DNA from: Pseudonocardia sp. DSM 110487 | Lineage (GTDB): Bacteria > Actinomycetota > Actinomycetes > Mycobacteriales > Pseudonocardiaceae | Length of the DNA stretch: 64,000 bases | NCBI RefSeq assembly: GCF_019468565.1 | Contig: NZ_CP080521.1 | Location: 3,162,001-3,226,000 of the forward strand | Direction of reading: 5' to 3' | Shown: piece by piece, positions 1-8,009 of the stretch | Layout of the letters: every line of letters starts with the position of its first letter | How positions within the stretch are numbered: position 1 is the first letter of the stretch | Translations under genes and position numbers: made by a program | The notes under the pieces: generated by a model | What the model was told of the DNA's origin: nothing | What the model saw: the letters and a program-made list of their open reading frames with translations, nothing else | The model's database searches: none

Positions 1-858
1 TCGGTGCGGACGCCCCCGCCACTGCTCGGACAACACAACGAGGAGGTCCTGGTCGTGAGTGGTAAAGCGAGCCATAGCGCGCGTATCCACTCACGAGGGG
101 AGGTGCGTAGCAGGCGCGACGGGCCGGTGCTGCACGTGGAGCTGGCCAACCCCTCCCGGCGCAACGCCCTGACCTGGGAGATGTACGACGACCTCCAGAA
201 GCTCTGCGTCGCGGCGCGCACCGACCCCGGCCTGCGCGTCGTGGTGCTGCGGGGCGCGGGCGAGGCGTTCGCGGCCGGTACCGACATCGCCCAGTTCACC
301 GAGTTCTCTCGCGCGGCCGACGGCCTCGACTACGAGCGCCGGGTCGGCGCCGTGATCGAGGACCTGCTGGCGGTGCCGGTGCCCGTGCTCGGCGTGGTGG
401 ACGGGCCGGCCGTCGGCGGTGGCCTCGCCCTCGCCGCGTGCTGCGACGTGCTGGTGGCCACCGACCGGGCCGTCTTCGGCGCACCGATCGCGCGGACGCT
501 CGGCAACTGCCTCGCCCCGGCCGTGGTGGCGCGGCTGCAGCGGAGGCTCGGCGTTTCCCGGACGATGGGCATGCTGCTCACCGCCCGCAACATCGACGCC
601 GCCGAGGCCGCGGCCGCCGGGTTCGTGCACGCCGTCGTGCCGCCCGACGAGCTGGACACCGCAGCCGCCGAGCTCACCGAGCGGCTCGCGTCCGGCGCGC
701 CCCGCACGCTCGCCGGGTTCAAGGAGATCGACCGGCGTCTCGGCTCGGTCGACGTGGACGCCGACGACGTGCTCGCCGACTGCTACGGCAGCGCCGACTT
801 CCGGGAGGGCGTGGCCGCGTTCGTCGCCCGCCGGGCGCCCCGCTGGAGCGGATCGTGA
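1..858 (+). CDS. Enoyl-CoA hydratase/isomerase, in frame with the tail of a family III CoA-transferase (5' partial)
   Basis: The frame is open from base 1 to the TGA at 856-858. The first codons give PPPLLGQHNEEVL, which resembles the extreme C-terminus of CaiB/BaiF (family III) CoA-transferases. From about base 103 the protein is a crotonase: substrate-entry segment NPSRRNALTWEM, a GAGEAFAAGTDIAQF loop that forms the oxyanion hole in this family, and GPAVGGGLALAACCDV. Crotonases hydrate or isomerise acyl-CoA double bonds. If translated separately, starts are GTG 55 (AGGAGGT at 41-47) or GTG 103 (about 251 aa). No stop separates the two parts, so either a fusion or a hidden internal start is possible. 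Downstream gene overlaps by 4 bp. Confidence 0.8.
   Translation, partial: SVRTPPPLLGQHNEEVLVVSGKASHSARIHSRGEVRSRRDGPVLHVELANPSRRNALTWEMYDDLQKLCVAARTDPGLRVVVLRGAGEAFAAGTDIAQFTEFSRAADGLDYERRVGAVIEDLLAVPVPVLGVVDGPAVGGGLALAACCDVLVATDRAVFGAPIARTLGNCLAPAVVARLQRRLGVSRTMGMLLTARNIDAAEAAAAGFVHAVVPPDELDTAAAELTERLASGAPRTLAGFKEIDRRLGSVDVDADDVLADCYGSADFREGVAAFVARRAPRWSGS
54..95. repeat. Degenerate copy of the CGTGAGTGG/CCACTCACG inverted repeat
   Basis: Left arm CGTGAGTGG (54-62) and right arm GCGTATCCACTCACG (81-95) match the perfect hairpin at 53275-53316, but the inner part of the left arm has diverged. This copy lies in the linker between the CoA-transferase-like tail and the enoyl-CoA hydratase domain and contains no stop in that frame. 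Confidence 0.55.
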
Positions 859-1688
859 TCGACACACATCACCATTTCTGGCGCACCGCCCTCCAGGAAC
901 AGCCGTGGCGCAGTCCCACGCACACGCAGCTGGCCGTCGACTTCGAGCCCGCCGACCTCGCCCCGCTCCTGGAGGCGTCCGGCGTCGAGGCCACCGTGCT
1001 CGTCGAGTCGGTCGACACCCCGGAGGAGAACGACCGGCTCGCCGCATATGCTGCGGCGTTTCCGCAGGTCGCTGGGGTTGTCGGGTGGCTGCCGCTCGCC
1101 GACCCGGCCATTGCCCGCGCCGAGCTCGCCCGCGCCGACCGATCCCAGTGGTGCGGCGTGCGCTGCCTCGTCGCCCGGGACTCACTCGACTGGCTCGACC
1201 CCGGCCTGATGACGACGCTGGCCGCCGCCGACCTCGTGTGGGACGTCGTCCCGGTGACCGACGCGCAGGTCGCCGCGGTGGCCGGGCTCGCGCGGCGGGT
1301 GCCGGAACTGCGCATCGTCGTCGACCACCTGGCCCGTCCGCCCCTCGAGACCGGCGATCTCGACGCATGGGTGAATCGGCTCGCCACCCTCGCCGCCTGC
1401 CCGAACGTGGCGTTGAAGCTCTCGATCGGGATCGACCTGCTCACCACGTGGCCGCGCTGGGATCCCGCCGCGATCGCCCCGGCCGTCGCCCACGCCGTGG
1501 CGGCGTTCGGCCCCGAGCGCCTGATGTTCGCGAGCAACTGGCCAGTCGTGACGATCCGCGCCGACTACGCCACGGCCCTGCGCGACCTGGAGGCCGCGGT
1601 CGTCGCGGCGGGCGTCGACGACGCGGGGCTGGCCGAGGTGCGCGCCGGCACCGCCACCCGCTGGTACCGCCTCCCGCGCAGGCGCTGA
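855..1688 (+). CDS. Amidohydrolase family 2 (COG3618) metal-dependent hydrolase
   Basis: A 277-aa TIM-barrel hydrolase related to L-fuconolactonase and 2-pyrone-4,6-dicarboxylate lactonase. It begins IDTHHHFW, the metal-binding HxH strand. VVDHLARP (about residue 158) and MFASNWPV (about residue 225) are the usual downstream family signatures. The GTG start overlaps the stop of the preceding hydratase (GTGA), so the two are translationally coupled. The enzyme probably opens a lactone or cleaves a cyclic intermediate in the same acyl-CoA degradation pathway. Substrate cannot be read from the sequence. Confidence 0.8.
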   Translation: MIDTHHHFWRTALQEQPWRSPTHTQLAVDFEPADLAPLLEASGVEATVLVESVDTPEENDRLAAYAAAFPQVAGVVGWLPLADPAIARAELARADRSQWCGVRCLVARDSLDWLDPGLMTTLAAADLVWDVVPVTDAQVAAVAGLARRVPELRIVVDHLARPPLETGDLDAWVNRLATLAACPNVALKLSIGIDLLTTWPRWDPAAIAPAVAHAVAAFGPERLMFASNWPVVTIRADYATALRDLEAAVVAAGVDDAGLAEVRAGTATRWYRLPRRR

Positions 1689-1707
1689 CCGACCACCGGA
1701 GGGGCAG

Positions 1708-2913
1708 CTATTCGCGCGGTCTCTCTGCCCCTTGCGGTGACGGCGCCGGGGCGCGGCGCAGGAGGAGCCATGTGCCGGTGAGGGTGGCGACCGCGGCCGC
1801 GGCGATCGTCGTCGCGCCGACGCCTGCGAGAGCGGCCGCCGTACCGGCCGCGAGCGGTGCGACGGCGAGCCCGGCGGTGTAGGCCAGGTTGTAGAGCGCG
1901 TACGCGGCGCCGTATGCGGGTGGCTGGATGTGCTCGGCCAGCGCGCCGATCAGCACGAGCGTGGGCGCGAGCACGAGCTGCGCGCCGACCCCGACCACGA
2001 GCACACCGGCGATCGACGCCCCGGCCACCGGCAGCCCGCACAACACGAACCCGGCGGCCGCCACCAGCGTGCCGAGGGCGGCCACCCGGGCCGCGCCGAG
2101 CCGGTCGGTCACCATCCCGGCGAGCGGGGCCGCCAGCCCACCGAGCAGCGCGGACGCACCGAAGACCAGCCCGATTCCGGTGGCGCCGAGCCCGAGCGCG
2201 GACAGGTGCAGCGGCAGCACCGGCTCGGCGAACGCGATCGCCGCCGCTCCCAGCGCGGTGAGCCCGATCAGCAGCCCGGCCCGCGGCCCGCGCGCGACCA
2301 CCCGCAGCGGCGCCGACGCCGGTGCGTCGGCGGTGGGCCCGACCCAGAGGATCCGGGCCACGGCGTCGGCCGCCGCCAGCGCCGCGACCAGAAGGAACGG
2401 GGCGCGCGGGCCGAACGCGTCTGCGAGGAAGCCGGATACGGCGGGCCCGAGGAGCACGCCGAACCCGATCGCGGAGAGCGCGAGCCCCATCACGGTGCCG
2501 CGCCGCTCGGGCGGGTGGGTGCTCGCGATGAGGGCCAGCCCCGCCGACCAGCTCGCCGCGGCGGCGACGCCCTGCGCGGCCCGCGCGAGCGACAGCACCG
2601 CGAGCCCGACCGTGCCGGGGACGTCGACCACGGCCGCGAACAGCACGGTCGCGGCGGCGAGCGCGATCAGGCCGGCGAGCAGGGGGGCACGCGGGCCGCT
2701 GCGGTCGACCCACCGGCCCACCACCGGCGTGGCGACGAGCATCGCCACCGCGTACGCGGCGAAGAGCAGCCCAGCCGCACCGGTGGAGCCCGCGACCGCG
2801 GGGAGTACCGGCAGCAGCGGCACGAGGCTGCCGTACAGGAACATGTCGACGACGAGCGCCAGCGTGACGACCGCAACCGCGGCGCGCGGCCGGGTCGGTC
2901 CGCGAGATATCAC
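1708..2913 (-). CDS. MFS transporter, 12-TM drug/metabolite exporter type
   Basis: A 401-aa hydrophobic protein with about 12 membrane segments. The TM2-3 loop VVGRWVDRSGPRAP is the MFS motif A region, and a second copy, MVTDRLGAARVA, opens the C-terminal half. GTG 2913 is chosen because GGAGGG precedes it and because it overlaps the TetR stop (GTGA); longer upstream readings run through the regulator. Co-transcription with the TetR gene suggests an efflux pump under local repression. The exported compound is unknown. Confidence 0.85.
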   Translation of the reverse strand: MISRGPTRPRAAVAVVTLALVVDMFLYGSLVPLLPVLPAVAGSTGAAGLLFAAYAVAMLVATPVVGRWVDRSGPRAPLLAGLIALAAATVLFAAVVDVPGTVGLAVLSLARAAQGVAAAASWSAGLALIASTHPPERRGTVMGLALSAIGFGVLLGPAVSGFLADAFGPRAPFLLVAALAAADAVARILWVGPTADAPASAPLRVVARGPRAGLLIGLTALGAAAIAFAEPVLPLHLSALGLGATGIGLVFGASALLGGLAAPLAGMVTDRLGAARVAALGTLVAAAGFVLCGLPVAGASIAGVLVVGVGAQLVLAPTLVLIGALAEHIQPPAYGAAYALYNLAYTAGLAVAPLAAGTAAALAGVGATTIAAAAVATLTGTWLLLRRAPAPSPQGAERPRE

Positions 2914-3479
2914 GGGAGGATCCCTCCGAGTAGGGGCCGAACGCCACTCGCGTCGGCCGGGGGAACGAGTGCGGGGTCGTGGCCGGCGAGCAGCGCGGTG
3001 CCGCTCAGCCAGGCCAGCAGGTGCGCGGCGGCCGGGTCCGGGGTGGCGAGCTCGGAGCGCAACGCCGCCCGGAGCCGGTCGCGCCACGCCCGGAACCCGG
3101 CGGCCTTCTCCGCGAGCCCGCCGCCGGTGCCCGCCGCCCGCAGGCTCACCGTCATCAGGGCGGCGAACCGGCGGTCGGAGCGCAACGCCGTGAGCCAGGC
3201 GAGCGCGAACGCCTCGATCCGGGCGACGAGCGGGGTGCCCGGCGTGTCGAGGGCCGCCCAGATCGGTGCCGCGACCACGTCCCATGTCTCGCCGAGCACG
3301 GCGCCGAGCAGCGCGTCCTTGTCGGCGAAGTGGTGGTAGACCGCACCGCGCGTGACGCCCGCCGCCTCGGCGATCCCCGCGAGGGTCGCCCGGTGGATGC
3401 CGTCGCGGGCGAAGGCGAAGAGCGCCGCGTCGACGAGAGCGGCGCGGGTGGCCGCTGTGTCCTCGGCCGTCCTGCGCAT
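2910..3479 (-). CDS. TetR/AcrR family transcriptional regulator
   Basis: A 189-aa protein with an N-terminal TetR helix-turn-helix (ALFAFARDGIHRATLAGIAEAAGVTRGAVYHHF, quoted in pieces: ALFAFARDGIHRATL then AGVTRGAVYHHFADKDALL) and an unrecognised ligand domain. ATG 3479 gives the normal distance to the HTH. ATG 3494, inside the operator palindrome, is an alternative that would add MYERH. The gene is first in a two-gene unit with the MFS exporter and divergent from idi; the palindrome at 3486-3509 is its probable binding site and could control both directions. Confidence 0.85.
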   Translation of the reverse strand: MRRTAEDTAATRAALVDAALFAFARDGIHRATLAGIAEAAGVTRGAVYHHFADKDALLGAVLGETWDVVAAPIWAALDTPGTPLVARIEAFALAWLTALRSDRRFAALMTVSLRAAGTGGGLAEKAAGFRAWRDRLRAALRSELATPDPAAAHLLAWLSGTALLAGHDPALVPPADASGVRPLLGGILP

Positions 3480-3485
3480 GTGTCT

Positions 3486-3509
3486 TTCATACATGCGTGT
3501 ATGTATGAA
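3486..3509. promoter_or_regulatory. Probable TetR operator between the regulator and idi
   Basis: TTCATACAT and ATGTATGAA form perfect 9-bp inverted half-sites around GCGTGT. The site lies between divergent starts, typical of a TetR operator. Each half-site reads ATG TAT GAA outward, so both genes have an alternative start inside the operator. Confidence 0.7.
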
Positions 3510-3524
3510 AAGCAAGCGATCGAC

Positions 3525-3537
3525 TACGGTGACGCCG
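3525..3537 (+). promoter_or_regulatory. Possible -10 element for leaderless idi transcript
   Basis: TACGGT at 3525-3530 fits the actinobacterial -10 pattern TAnnnT and ends 6 nt before GTG 3537. No ribosome-binding site precedes that GTG, so transcription may begin at the start codon. No convincing -35 was found. Confidence 0.35.
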
Positions 3538-4070
3538 TGGGCCCTCCCGAGCAGGTCGTGCTCCTGGACGACGACGGGCGCGCCATCGGCGTCGCCGACA
3601 AGGCCACCGTGCACGGGGCGACCACACCGCTGCACCTGGCGTTCTCCTGCTATGGCTTCGACCGCGACGGCCGCCTGCTCGTCACGCGGCGCGCGAAGCA
3701 GAAGGTGACCTTCCCGGGTGTGCGCACCAACACCTGCTGCGGCCACCCGGCGCCCGGCGAGGCGATGGAGGACGCGGTCCGGAGGCGGCTGGCCGACGAG
3801 CTCGGACTGGGCGCCGTGGACCTGCGGCTCGTGCTGCCCGACTTCGCCTACCGCGCCGCGGCGGGCGGAATCGAGGAGAACGAGCTCTGCCCCGTGTACG
3901 TCTGCACGCTGGTCGGCGAGCCGCGGGCGCGGCCCGACGAGGTCGACTCGGTGGAGTGGTGGACCTGGGAGGCGTTCCTCGCGGCGGCAGGCACGGGGCA
4001 GCTCTCCCCGTGGGCGCAGCTGCAGGCGCCACTGCTCGACGCGCGCCGCCGAGACTGGAGGACCCGATGA
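3537..4070 (+). CDS. idi: Isopentenyl-diphosphate delta-isomerase, type I
   Basis: Interconverts isopentenyl and dimethylallyl diphosphate for isoprenoid synthesis. The 177-aa product is a full-length Nudix-fold type I enzyme: TNTCCGHP carries the catalytic cysteine, the Nudix-like helix contains RRRLADELGLG, and EENELCPVY carries the catalytic glutamate. GTG 3537 is preferred because the family begins close to EQVVLLDDDGRAIG; ATG 3501 would add 12 residues and lies in the operator. The stop overlaps the ATG of the PRPP synthetase gene (ATGA), coupling the two genes. Confidence 0.9.
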   Translation: MGPPEQVVLLDDDGRAIGVADKATVHGATTPLHLAFSCYGFDRDGRLLVTRRAKQKVTFPGVRTNTCCGHPAPGEAMEDAVRRRLADELGLGAVDLRLVLPDFAYRAAAGGIEENELCPVYVCTLVGEPRARPDEVDSVEWWTWEAFLAAAGTGQLSPWAQLQAPLLDARRRDWRTR

Positions 4071-5011
4071 AAGAGATCACGATCTTCAGCGGCTCGGCCC
4101 ACCCGGAGCTCGCCGCCGCGATCTGCCACCACCTGGAGGTGCCGCTCGCGCCGTCGCGGCTCACCCGGTTCGCGAACGACTGCCTCGAGGTCCAGCTGCA
4201 GGCCAACTGCCGGGAGCGGGACGTGTTCATCGTGCAGCCGCTGGTGCAGCCGGTCCAGGAACACCTCGTCGAGCTGCTCCTGATGCTCGATGCCGCCCGC
4301 GGCGCGTCGGCCGCGCGGATCACGGTGGTGATGCCGCACTTCGCCTACGCGCGCTCGGACAAGAAGGGGGCGCCGCGGATCTCCATCGGTGCCCGGCTGA
4401 TGGCCGACCTCATGCAGACCGCGGGCGCGAACCGCGTCCTGACGATGACGCTGCACTCCCCGCAGGTGCACGGCTTCTTCGGGGTGCCGGTCGACCACCT
4501 GCACGCGCTGCACGAGCTCGCCCGCCATTTCCGCGGCGGGGACCTGTCCAACTCCGTCGTCGTGTCGCCGGACCTCGGCAACGCAAAGGAAGCCTCGCGC
4601 TTCGCACGGCTGCTCGGCCTGCCCGTCGCGGCGGGCGCGAAGGAGCGGATCTCCGACGACAAGGTCGTGATCAGCTCGATCATCGGCGACGTCCGCGGCA
4701 AGGACGTCGTGGTGCTCGACGACGAGATCGCCCGCGGCAGCACGATCGTCGAGCTGCTCGACCGGCTCGTCGACCACGACATCGCCTCCGCGCGCGTGGC
4801 CTGCACGCACGGCCTGTTCAGCGACGGCGCCCTCGAGCGGATCGGGCAGCGCGACGACGTCGCCGAGATCGTGTGCACCAACACCGTCCCGGTGCCGGGC
4901 GCCGAGCACGCCCAGAAGCTCACGGTGCTCTCGATCGCCCCCGCGCTGGCCGAGGCGGTCCGGCGGATCCACAACGGCGAGTCGGTGAGCGTCCTGTTCG
5001 ACGAGCACTGA
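4067..5011 (+). CDS. prs: Ribose-phosphate pyrophosphokinase (PRPP synthetase) paralogue
   Basis: Makes 5-phosphoribosyl diphosphate from ribose 5-phosphate and ATP. The 314-aa length is normal for class I enzymes. Visible elements are PHFAYARSDKK (ATP/Mg flap region), the TLHSPQVHGFF segment and the PRPP loop VVVLDDEIARGSTI. The loop departs from the usual DDMIDTGGT, and several blocks are less conserved than in housekeeping Prs, so this is likely a second copy. Coupling to idi is unusual; a role in supplying phosphoribosyl groups to an isoprenoid or glycosylation pathway is only inference. Confidence 0.8.
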   Translation: MKEITIFSGSAHPELAAAICHHLEVPLAPSRLTRFANDCLEVQLQANCRERDVFIVQPLVQPVQEHLVELLLMLDAARGASAARITVVMPHFAYARSDKKGAPRISIGARLMADLMQTAGANRVLTMTLHSPQVHGFFGVPVDHLHALHELARHFRGGDLSNSVVVSPDLGNAKEASRFARLLGLPVAAGAKERISDDKVVISSIIGDVRGKDVVVLDDEIARGSTIVELLDRLVDHDIASARVACTHGLFSDGALERIGQRDDVAEIVCTNTVPVPGAEHAQKLTVLSIAPALAEAVRRIHNGESVSVLFDEH

Positions 5012-5016
5012 TTTCC

Positions 5017-5096
5017 CGCGAGTCGCGCTCTGGGTGTGCGCGAGTCGCGGTCTCCGTGCACGCGAGTCGGGCTCTGGATGCACTCGAGTCGGGATC
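5017..5096 (+). repeat. 22-bp-period tandem repeat, locus 1 (four units)
   Basis: Core CGCGAGTCGCG starts at 5017 and 5039, and CGCGAGTCGGG or CTCGAGTCGGG at 5061 and 5083, giving an exact 22-bp period. The intervening bases resemble TCTGGGTGCA. The array fills the gap between the convergent PRPP synthetase and hydrolase genes. Confidence 0.8.
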
Positions 5097-6213
5097 AGGC
5101 GCGCGCGTGCTGGTCGAGCCAGGCCACGATGTCCGCCATCGGGAGCTCGTGGATGGGTCGAAGATCGTCATCTGCGCGGTCGACGGCCGGTCCGAGGGAA
5201 TGCCCGAGCCCCGGATACATCCGCAGGGTGCCGTGCTCGCGCAGGGCATCGTCGAGGACGTGTGCGGAGGCCGGCGGCACGTTCCCGTCGTGCTCGCCCT
5301 GCAGCACGAGCACCGGGAGCCGCAGTCCCGGTGCCTGCTCCGTGACGGATGGCAGGCCGCGGCGGCGGCCCCAGCTCGCCAGCGGGCCACTCGGCGCGAG
5401 CAGGGAGTCAACGAAGGCGGGCACGGCTGCACGCCACTCCGAGTCGAGCTCGACCCGACCGTCCTGATCCGGATCGAACTCCCGGCCCGGGATGAACGAG
5501 CCGCTCGCCGCGCCGGGAGCCACGAAGGTGATCCACTCCTTGACCTGCAGACCGCCCGCGCCCAGCCAGGCGCGACGCAGCCCGTCCGCGTCGAGCGAAC
5601 CGTCGCGGGCGTACCGGCGAAGGTGAGGCTCGGCCACGTGCAGCGCCTGGTCCACCAACCCGTCGTACCACGGCACGTTCACGCTGCCCTGCAGGATCAG
5701 CCCGGCGATGTCGCCGTGCCGGACGGCGTACTCGGCCGCGACGGCGGTGCCCTCGCTCCAGCCGTACACGAACACCCAGTCCGGATCTACGTGCGGGTCG
5801 AGCTTCGCGGCACGTACCACGCTGTCGACGTCCGCGACCTGCTCCTGCTGGGTGAGCCGCGCGAACCCGGCAGCGTCTACGGAGTCCGGGCCGGTGACAT
5901 GGCGCTTGTCGTAGCGGACGACGGCAATTCCGCGGGCAGACAGATACCGCGCGAGATCCGCGAAGATGCGCGAGCGGACCGTGCCGTCGTATCCGCGGAC
6001 GGTCTGATCCATGTCTCGTGGGCCCGTTCCGTGCACGAGCACCAGGGCGGGCACCCGGCCGGCCGCCGGCCGGTCGATCCGCGCTCGTACGGGGAAGTCG
6101 CCCAGCCATACCTGGAAATCGTCGTGCTCGGGTGGGGCCGATCCACAGGAGACCGTCGACGCGGCGAGGGCGAGGCCGGCGAGGAATGTGGCAGCGATGC
6201 GCACGGATCGCAT
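5095..6213 (-). CDS. Secreted/lipoprotein alpha/beta hydrolase
   Basis: A 372-aa alpha/beta hydrolase of the dienelactone hydrolase/prolyl oligopeptidase type. It starts with a signal peptide (hydrophobic stretch AATFLAGLALAAS) followed by a possible lipid-attachment cysteine in STVSCGS, a weak lipobox. Oxyanion segment VLVHGTGPRD, nucleophile elbow YGWSEGTA (serine), acid in QGEHDGNVPP and histidine in PGLGHSLG complete the triad. ATG 6213 was chosen because it begins the signal peptide; a TTG lies 12 bp upstream. Likely an extracytoplasmic esterase; substrate unknown. Confidence 0.75.
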   Translation of the reverse strand: MRSVRIAATFLAGLALAASTVSCGSAPPEHDDFQVWLGDFPVRARIDRPAAGRVPALVLVHGTGPRDMDQTVRGYDGTVRSRIFADLARYLSARGIAVVRYDKRHVTGPDSVDAAGFARLTQQEQVADVDSVVRAAKLDPHVDPDWVFVYGWSEGTAVAAEYAVRHGDIAGLILQGSVNVPWYDGLVDQALHVAEPHLRRYARDGSLDADGLRRAWLGAGGLQVKEWITFVAPGAASGSFIPGREFDPDQDGRVELDSEWRAAVPAFVDSLLAPSGPLASWGRRRGLPSVTEQAPGLRLPVLVLQGEHDGNVPPASAHVLDDALREHGTLRMYPGLGHSLGPAVDRADDDLRPIHELPMADIVAWLDQHARA

Positions 6214-6332
6214 GAGCAAAGCCAAACCGACCGCGCGCTCGTCCCGTAGCCGGCTGCCCTCCGTCCCGGCCTGGGGTATCCCCCCGCCGCCGGTCGGCGT
6301 TTCGCGGCCGGTGGGGCGGGAACGGGGCGGGC

Positions 6333-6695
6333 ATGGTCAGCAGGCTGATCGCGGTGGCCGTGGACTGCCGGGACCCTGAGCGCTGCGCCACCTTCTGGTG
6401 CGCCGCGCTCGGCACCGAGGTGGACCGGCGGTGGCGCGACGCCCACGGCGTCGAGTACGTGCAGATCGGCACGGGAAAGGGTCCGGTGCTGCTCTTCCAG
6501 CCGGTGCCCGAGGAGCGGTCCGGGAAGAACCGGCTGCACCTGGACATCGCGCCCGCCGTCGGCACGCAGGAGGCGGAGGTCCAGCGGCTCGTCGACATGG
6601 GCGCCACGCGGATCTCCGACGAGCCGGAGCTGCCGTGGGTGGTGCTCGCGGATCCGGAGGGCAACGAGTTCTGCGTGCTGCCGCCCAGCGGTTGA
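6333..6695 (+). CDS. VOC superfamily (glyoxalase-like) protein
   Basis: A 120-aa single-module vicinal-oxygen-chelate protein. It opens with IAVAVDCRDPERCATFWCAALG, the usual first beta-alpha unit, and ends with WVVLADPEGNEFCVLPP, the family C-terminal motif with its metal-ligand glutamate. HLDIAP supplies the central histidine. Such small proteins act as dioxygenases, isomerases or resistance binders and normally dimerise. The gene stands alone, divergent from the hydrolase lipoprotein. Function cannot be narrowed. Confidence 0.8.
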   Translation: MVSRLIAVAVDCRDPERCATFWCAALGTEVDRRWRDAHGVEYVQIGTGKGPVLLFQPVPEERSGKNRLHLDIAPAVGTQEAEVQRLVDMGATRISDEPELPWVVLADPEGNEFCVLPPSG

Positions 6696-6732
6696 TCGGT
6701 TCGAGAAGGACCTTGGTGCGGCGGCGACCGCG

Positions 6733-6908
6733 CTGGTGCGCTTCTCGCGCCGACGCCCGCGAGCTGGGTGTCGCCCGCGGCACGATCCCTGGTATGGATC
6801 ACCAACGGGGTGATCACGCCTGAGTACACGACCCCGGGCGGGCACCACAGATGGGTCCTGGAGGACGTCCGGCGTCAGCTCCGGGATGCGCGGCAGCGCG
6901 ACGAGTAG
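6733..6908 (+). pseudogene. Frameshifted remnant of a small MerR/BldC-like helix-turn-helix gene
   Basis: Three short in-frame pieces in different frames line up as one small DNA-binding protein: ALVRFS, then ADARELGVARGTI, then VWITNGVITPEYTTPGGHHR continuing WVLEDVRRQLRDARQRDE to TAG 6906-6908. The GGHHRW and LEDVRRQL segments are typical of MerR/excisionase-like HTH proteins. One extra base after the TCG of ALVRFS and one around 6790-6798 explain the frame changes. No intact start was identified. It could instead be an assembly error in a live gene. Confidence 0.5.
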
Positions 6909-6969
6909 TCCCGCGTGCTGCCGTCCGGCGGATAGGCGTCGAGGCGGCGCGGCCATAGCGTCCTCGTGC

Positions 6970-7944
6970 ATGACTCCCGATGCCCGGCTCGCCAGGCTCA
7001 CCGACGGTTACGTCGTGACCCAGCTGCTGTGGGTCGTGGCCGAGCTGCACGTCGCCGACGAGCTGGCCGATGGCCCGCGTACCGCGGAGGAGCTCGCCGG
7101 CAAGGTCGGCGCCGACGCGGGGAATCTGCGTCGGGTGCTGCGCGGCCTCGCCGCCGAGGAGGTTCTCGAGGAGCTGCCCGGGGGCAGGTTCGGGCTGACG
7201 GCCACCGGCGAGCTGCTGCGGGAGGGGGTCGAGGGCTCCCAACGCGGGGCGGTACTCGCCCGCGGCGGGCTGTACTACGCCGCGGAGGCGGGGTTGCTGG
7301 ACGCGGTGCGCGACGGCGGCGTCCCGTTCGAGCGCGTCCACGGCAGGACGCTCTTCGAGTACCTCGACGCGCACCCGGTGGAGAGCGCCCGGTTCCAGGG
7401 CTCGATGGCGGTGCGCGCCGCGCGCGAGGCGGCCGCGGTGGTGGAGGCGTACGACTTCCGCCGGTTCCGCACCCTCGTCGACGTTGGAGGGGGAACGGGC
7501 GTGCTGTCGCGGGAGATCGTGCGGGCCGTGCCGCAGCTGTCGGTGACGCTGTTCGACCGGCCCGAGGTCGTGCGGGAAGCGCAGTTGCCGGCCGTCGCCG
7601 GCGACTTCTTCGCCGAGGTTCCCGCGGGGGCGGACGCCTACGTGCTCTCCCGCGTGATCCACGACTGGTCCGACGACGACGCCGTCGCCATCCTGCGGAC
7701 CGTCCGCCGCGCGATGCCGGACGAGGGCACGCTCCTGCTGGTCGAGGCCGTGCTCCCGGAACACGCGGCCGACGACCCCGCCGCCGTGCGGATGGACGTG
7801 CACATGCTGACGCTGCTGGGTGGCCAGGAGCGGACGGCCGAGGAGTTCGCCGCACTGCTGGCCGCCGCAGGCTTCCGGCTCCACCGGGTCCTGCCGACGG
7901 GCCCGGGGAGCGGCGTGAACGTCCTCGTGGCCCGCCCGGAATAG
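6970..7944 (+). CDS. SAM-dependent O-methyltransferase, hydroxyindole/caffeate type
   Basis: A 324-aa class I methyltransferase with an N-terminal dimerisation winged-helix region (QLLWVVAELHVADELADGP, then LRRVLRGLAAEEVLEE) and a C-terminal catalytic domain. DVGGGTGVLSREI is SAM motif I, and LSRVIHDWSDDDA holds the catalytic histidine of this family. Such enzymes methylate phenolic hydroxyls in polyketides, indoles or terpenoids. ATG 6970 lacks a Shine-Dalgarno sequence; TAGCGT at 6956-6961 could be a -10 giving a nearly leaderless transcript. The next gene is only 65 bp downstream. Confidence 0.8.
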   Translation: MTPDARLARLTDGYVVTQLLWVVAELHVADELADGPRTAEELAGKVGADAGNLRRVLRGLAAEEVLEELPGGRFGLTATGELLREGVEGSQRGAVLARGGLYYAAEAGLLDAVRDGGVPFERVHGRTLFEYLDAHPVESARFQGSMAVRAAREAAAVVEAYDFRRFRTLVDVGGGTGVLSREIVRAVPQLSVTLFDRPEVVREAQLPAVAGDFFAEVPAGADAYVLSRVIHDWSDDDAVAILRTVRRAMPDEGTLLLVEAVLPEHAADDPAAVRMDVHMLTLLGGQERTAEEFAALLAAAGFRLHRVLPTGPGSGVNVLVARPE

Positions 7945-7956
7945 GTGGCGTCCCTA

Positions 7957-7970
7957 GTGACGCGCGTCAC
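7957..7970. promoter_or_regulatory. Perfect 14-bp palindrome upstream of the flavoprotein gene
   Basis: GTGACGCGCGTCAC lies 39 bp before ATG 8010. Position and symmetry suggest an operator for a dimeric regulator. No cognate regulator is adjacent. Confidence 0.4.
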
Positions 7971-8009
7971 GTCATGTCACGCGGCGCGAGCCGCGGGCGT
8001 CTCGTGCAC

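Noticed and set aside
5017..5096. Tandem repeat considered as a short CRISPR array
   Set aside because: The unit is only 22 bp in total with semi-conserved 10-11 bp spacers, no unique spacer sequences, and no cas genes in the window.
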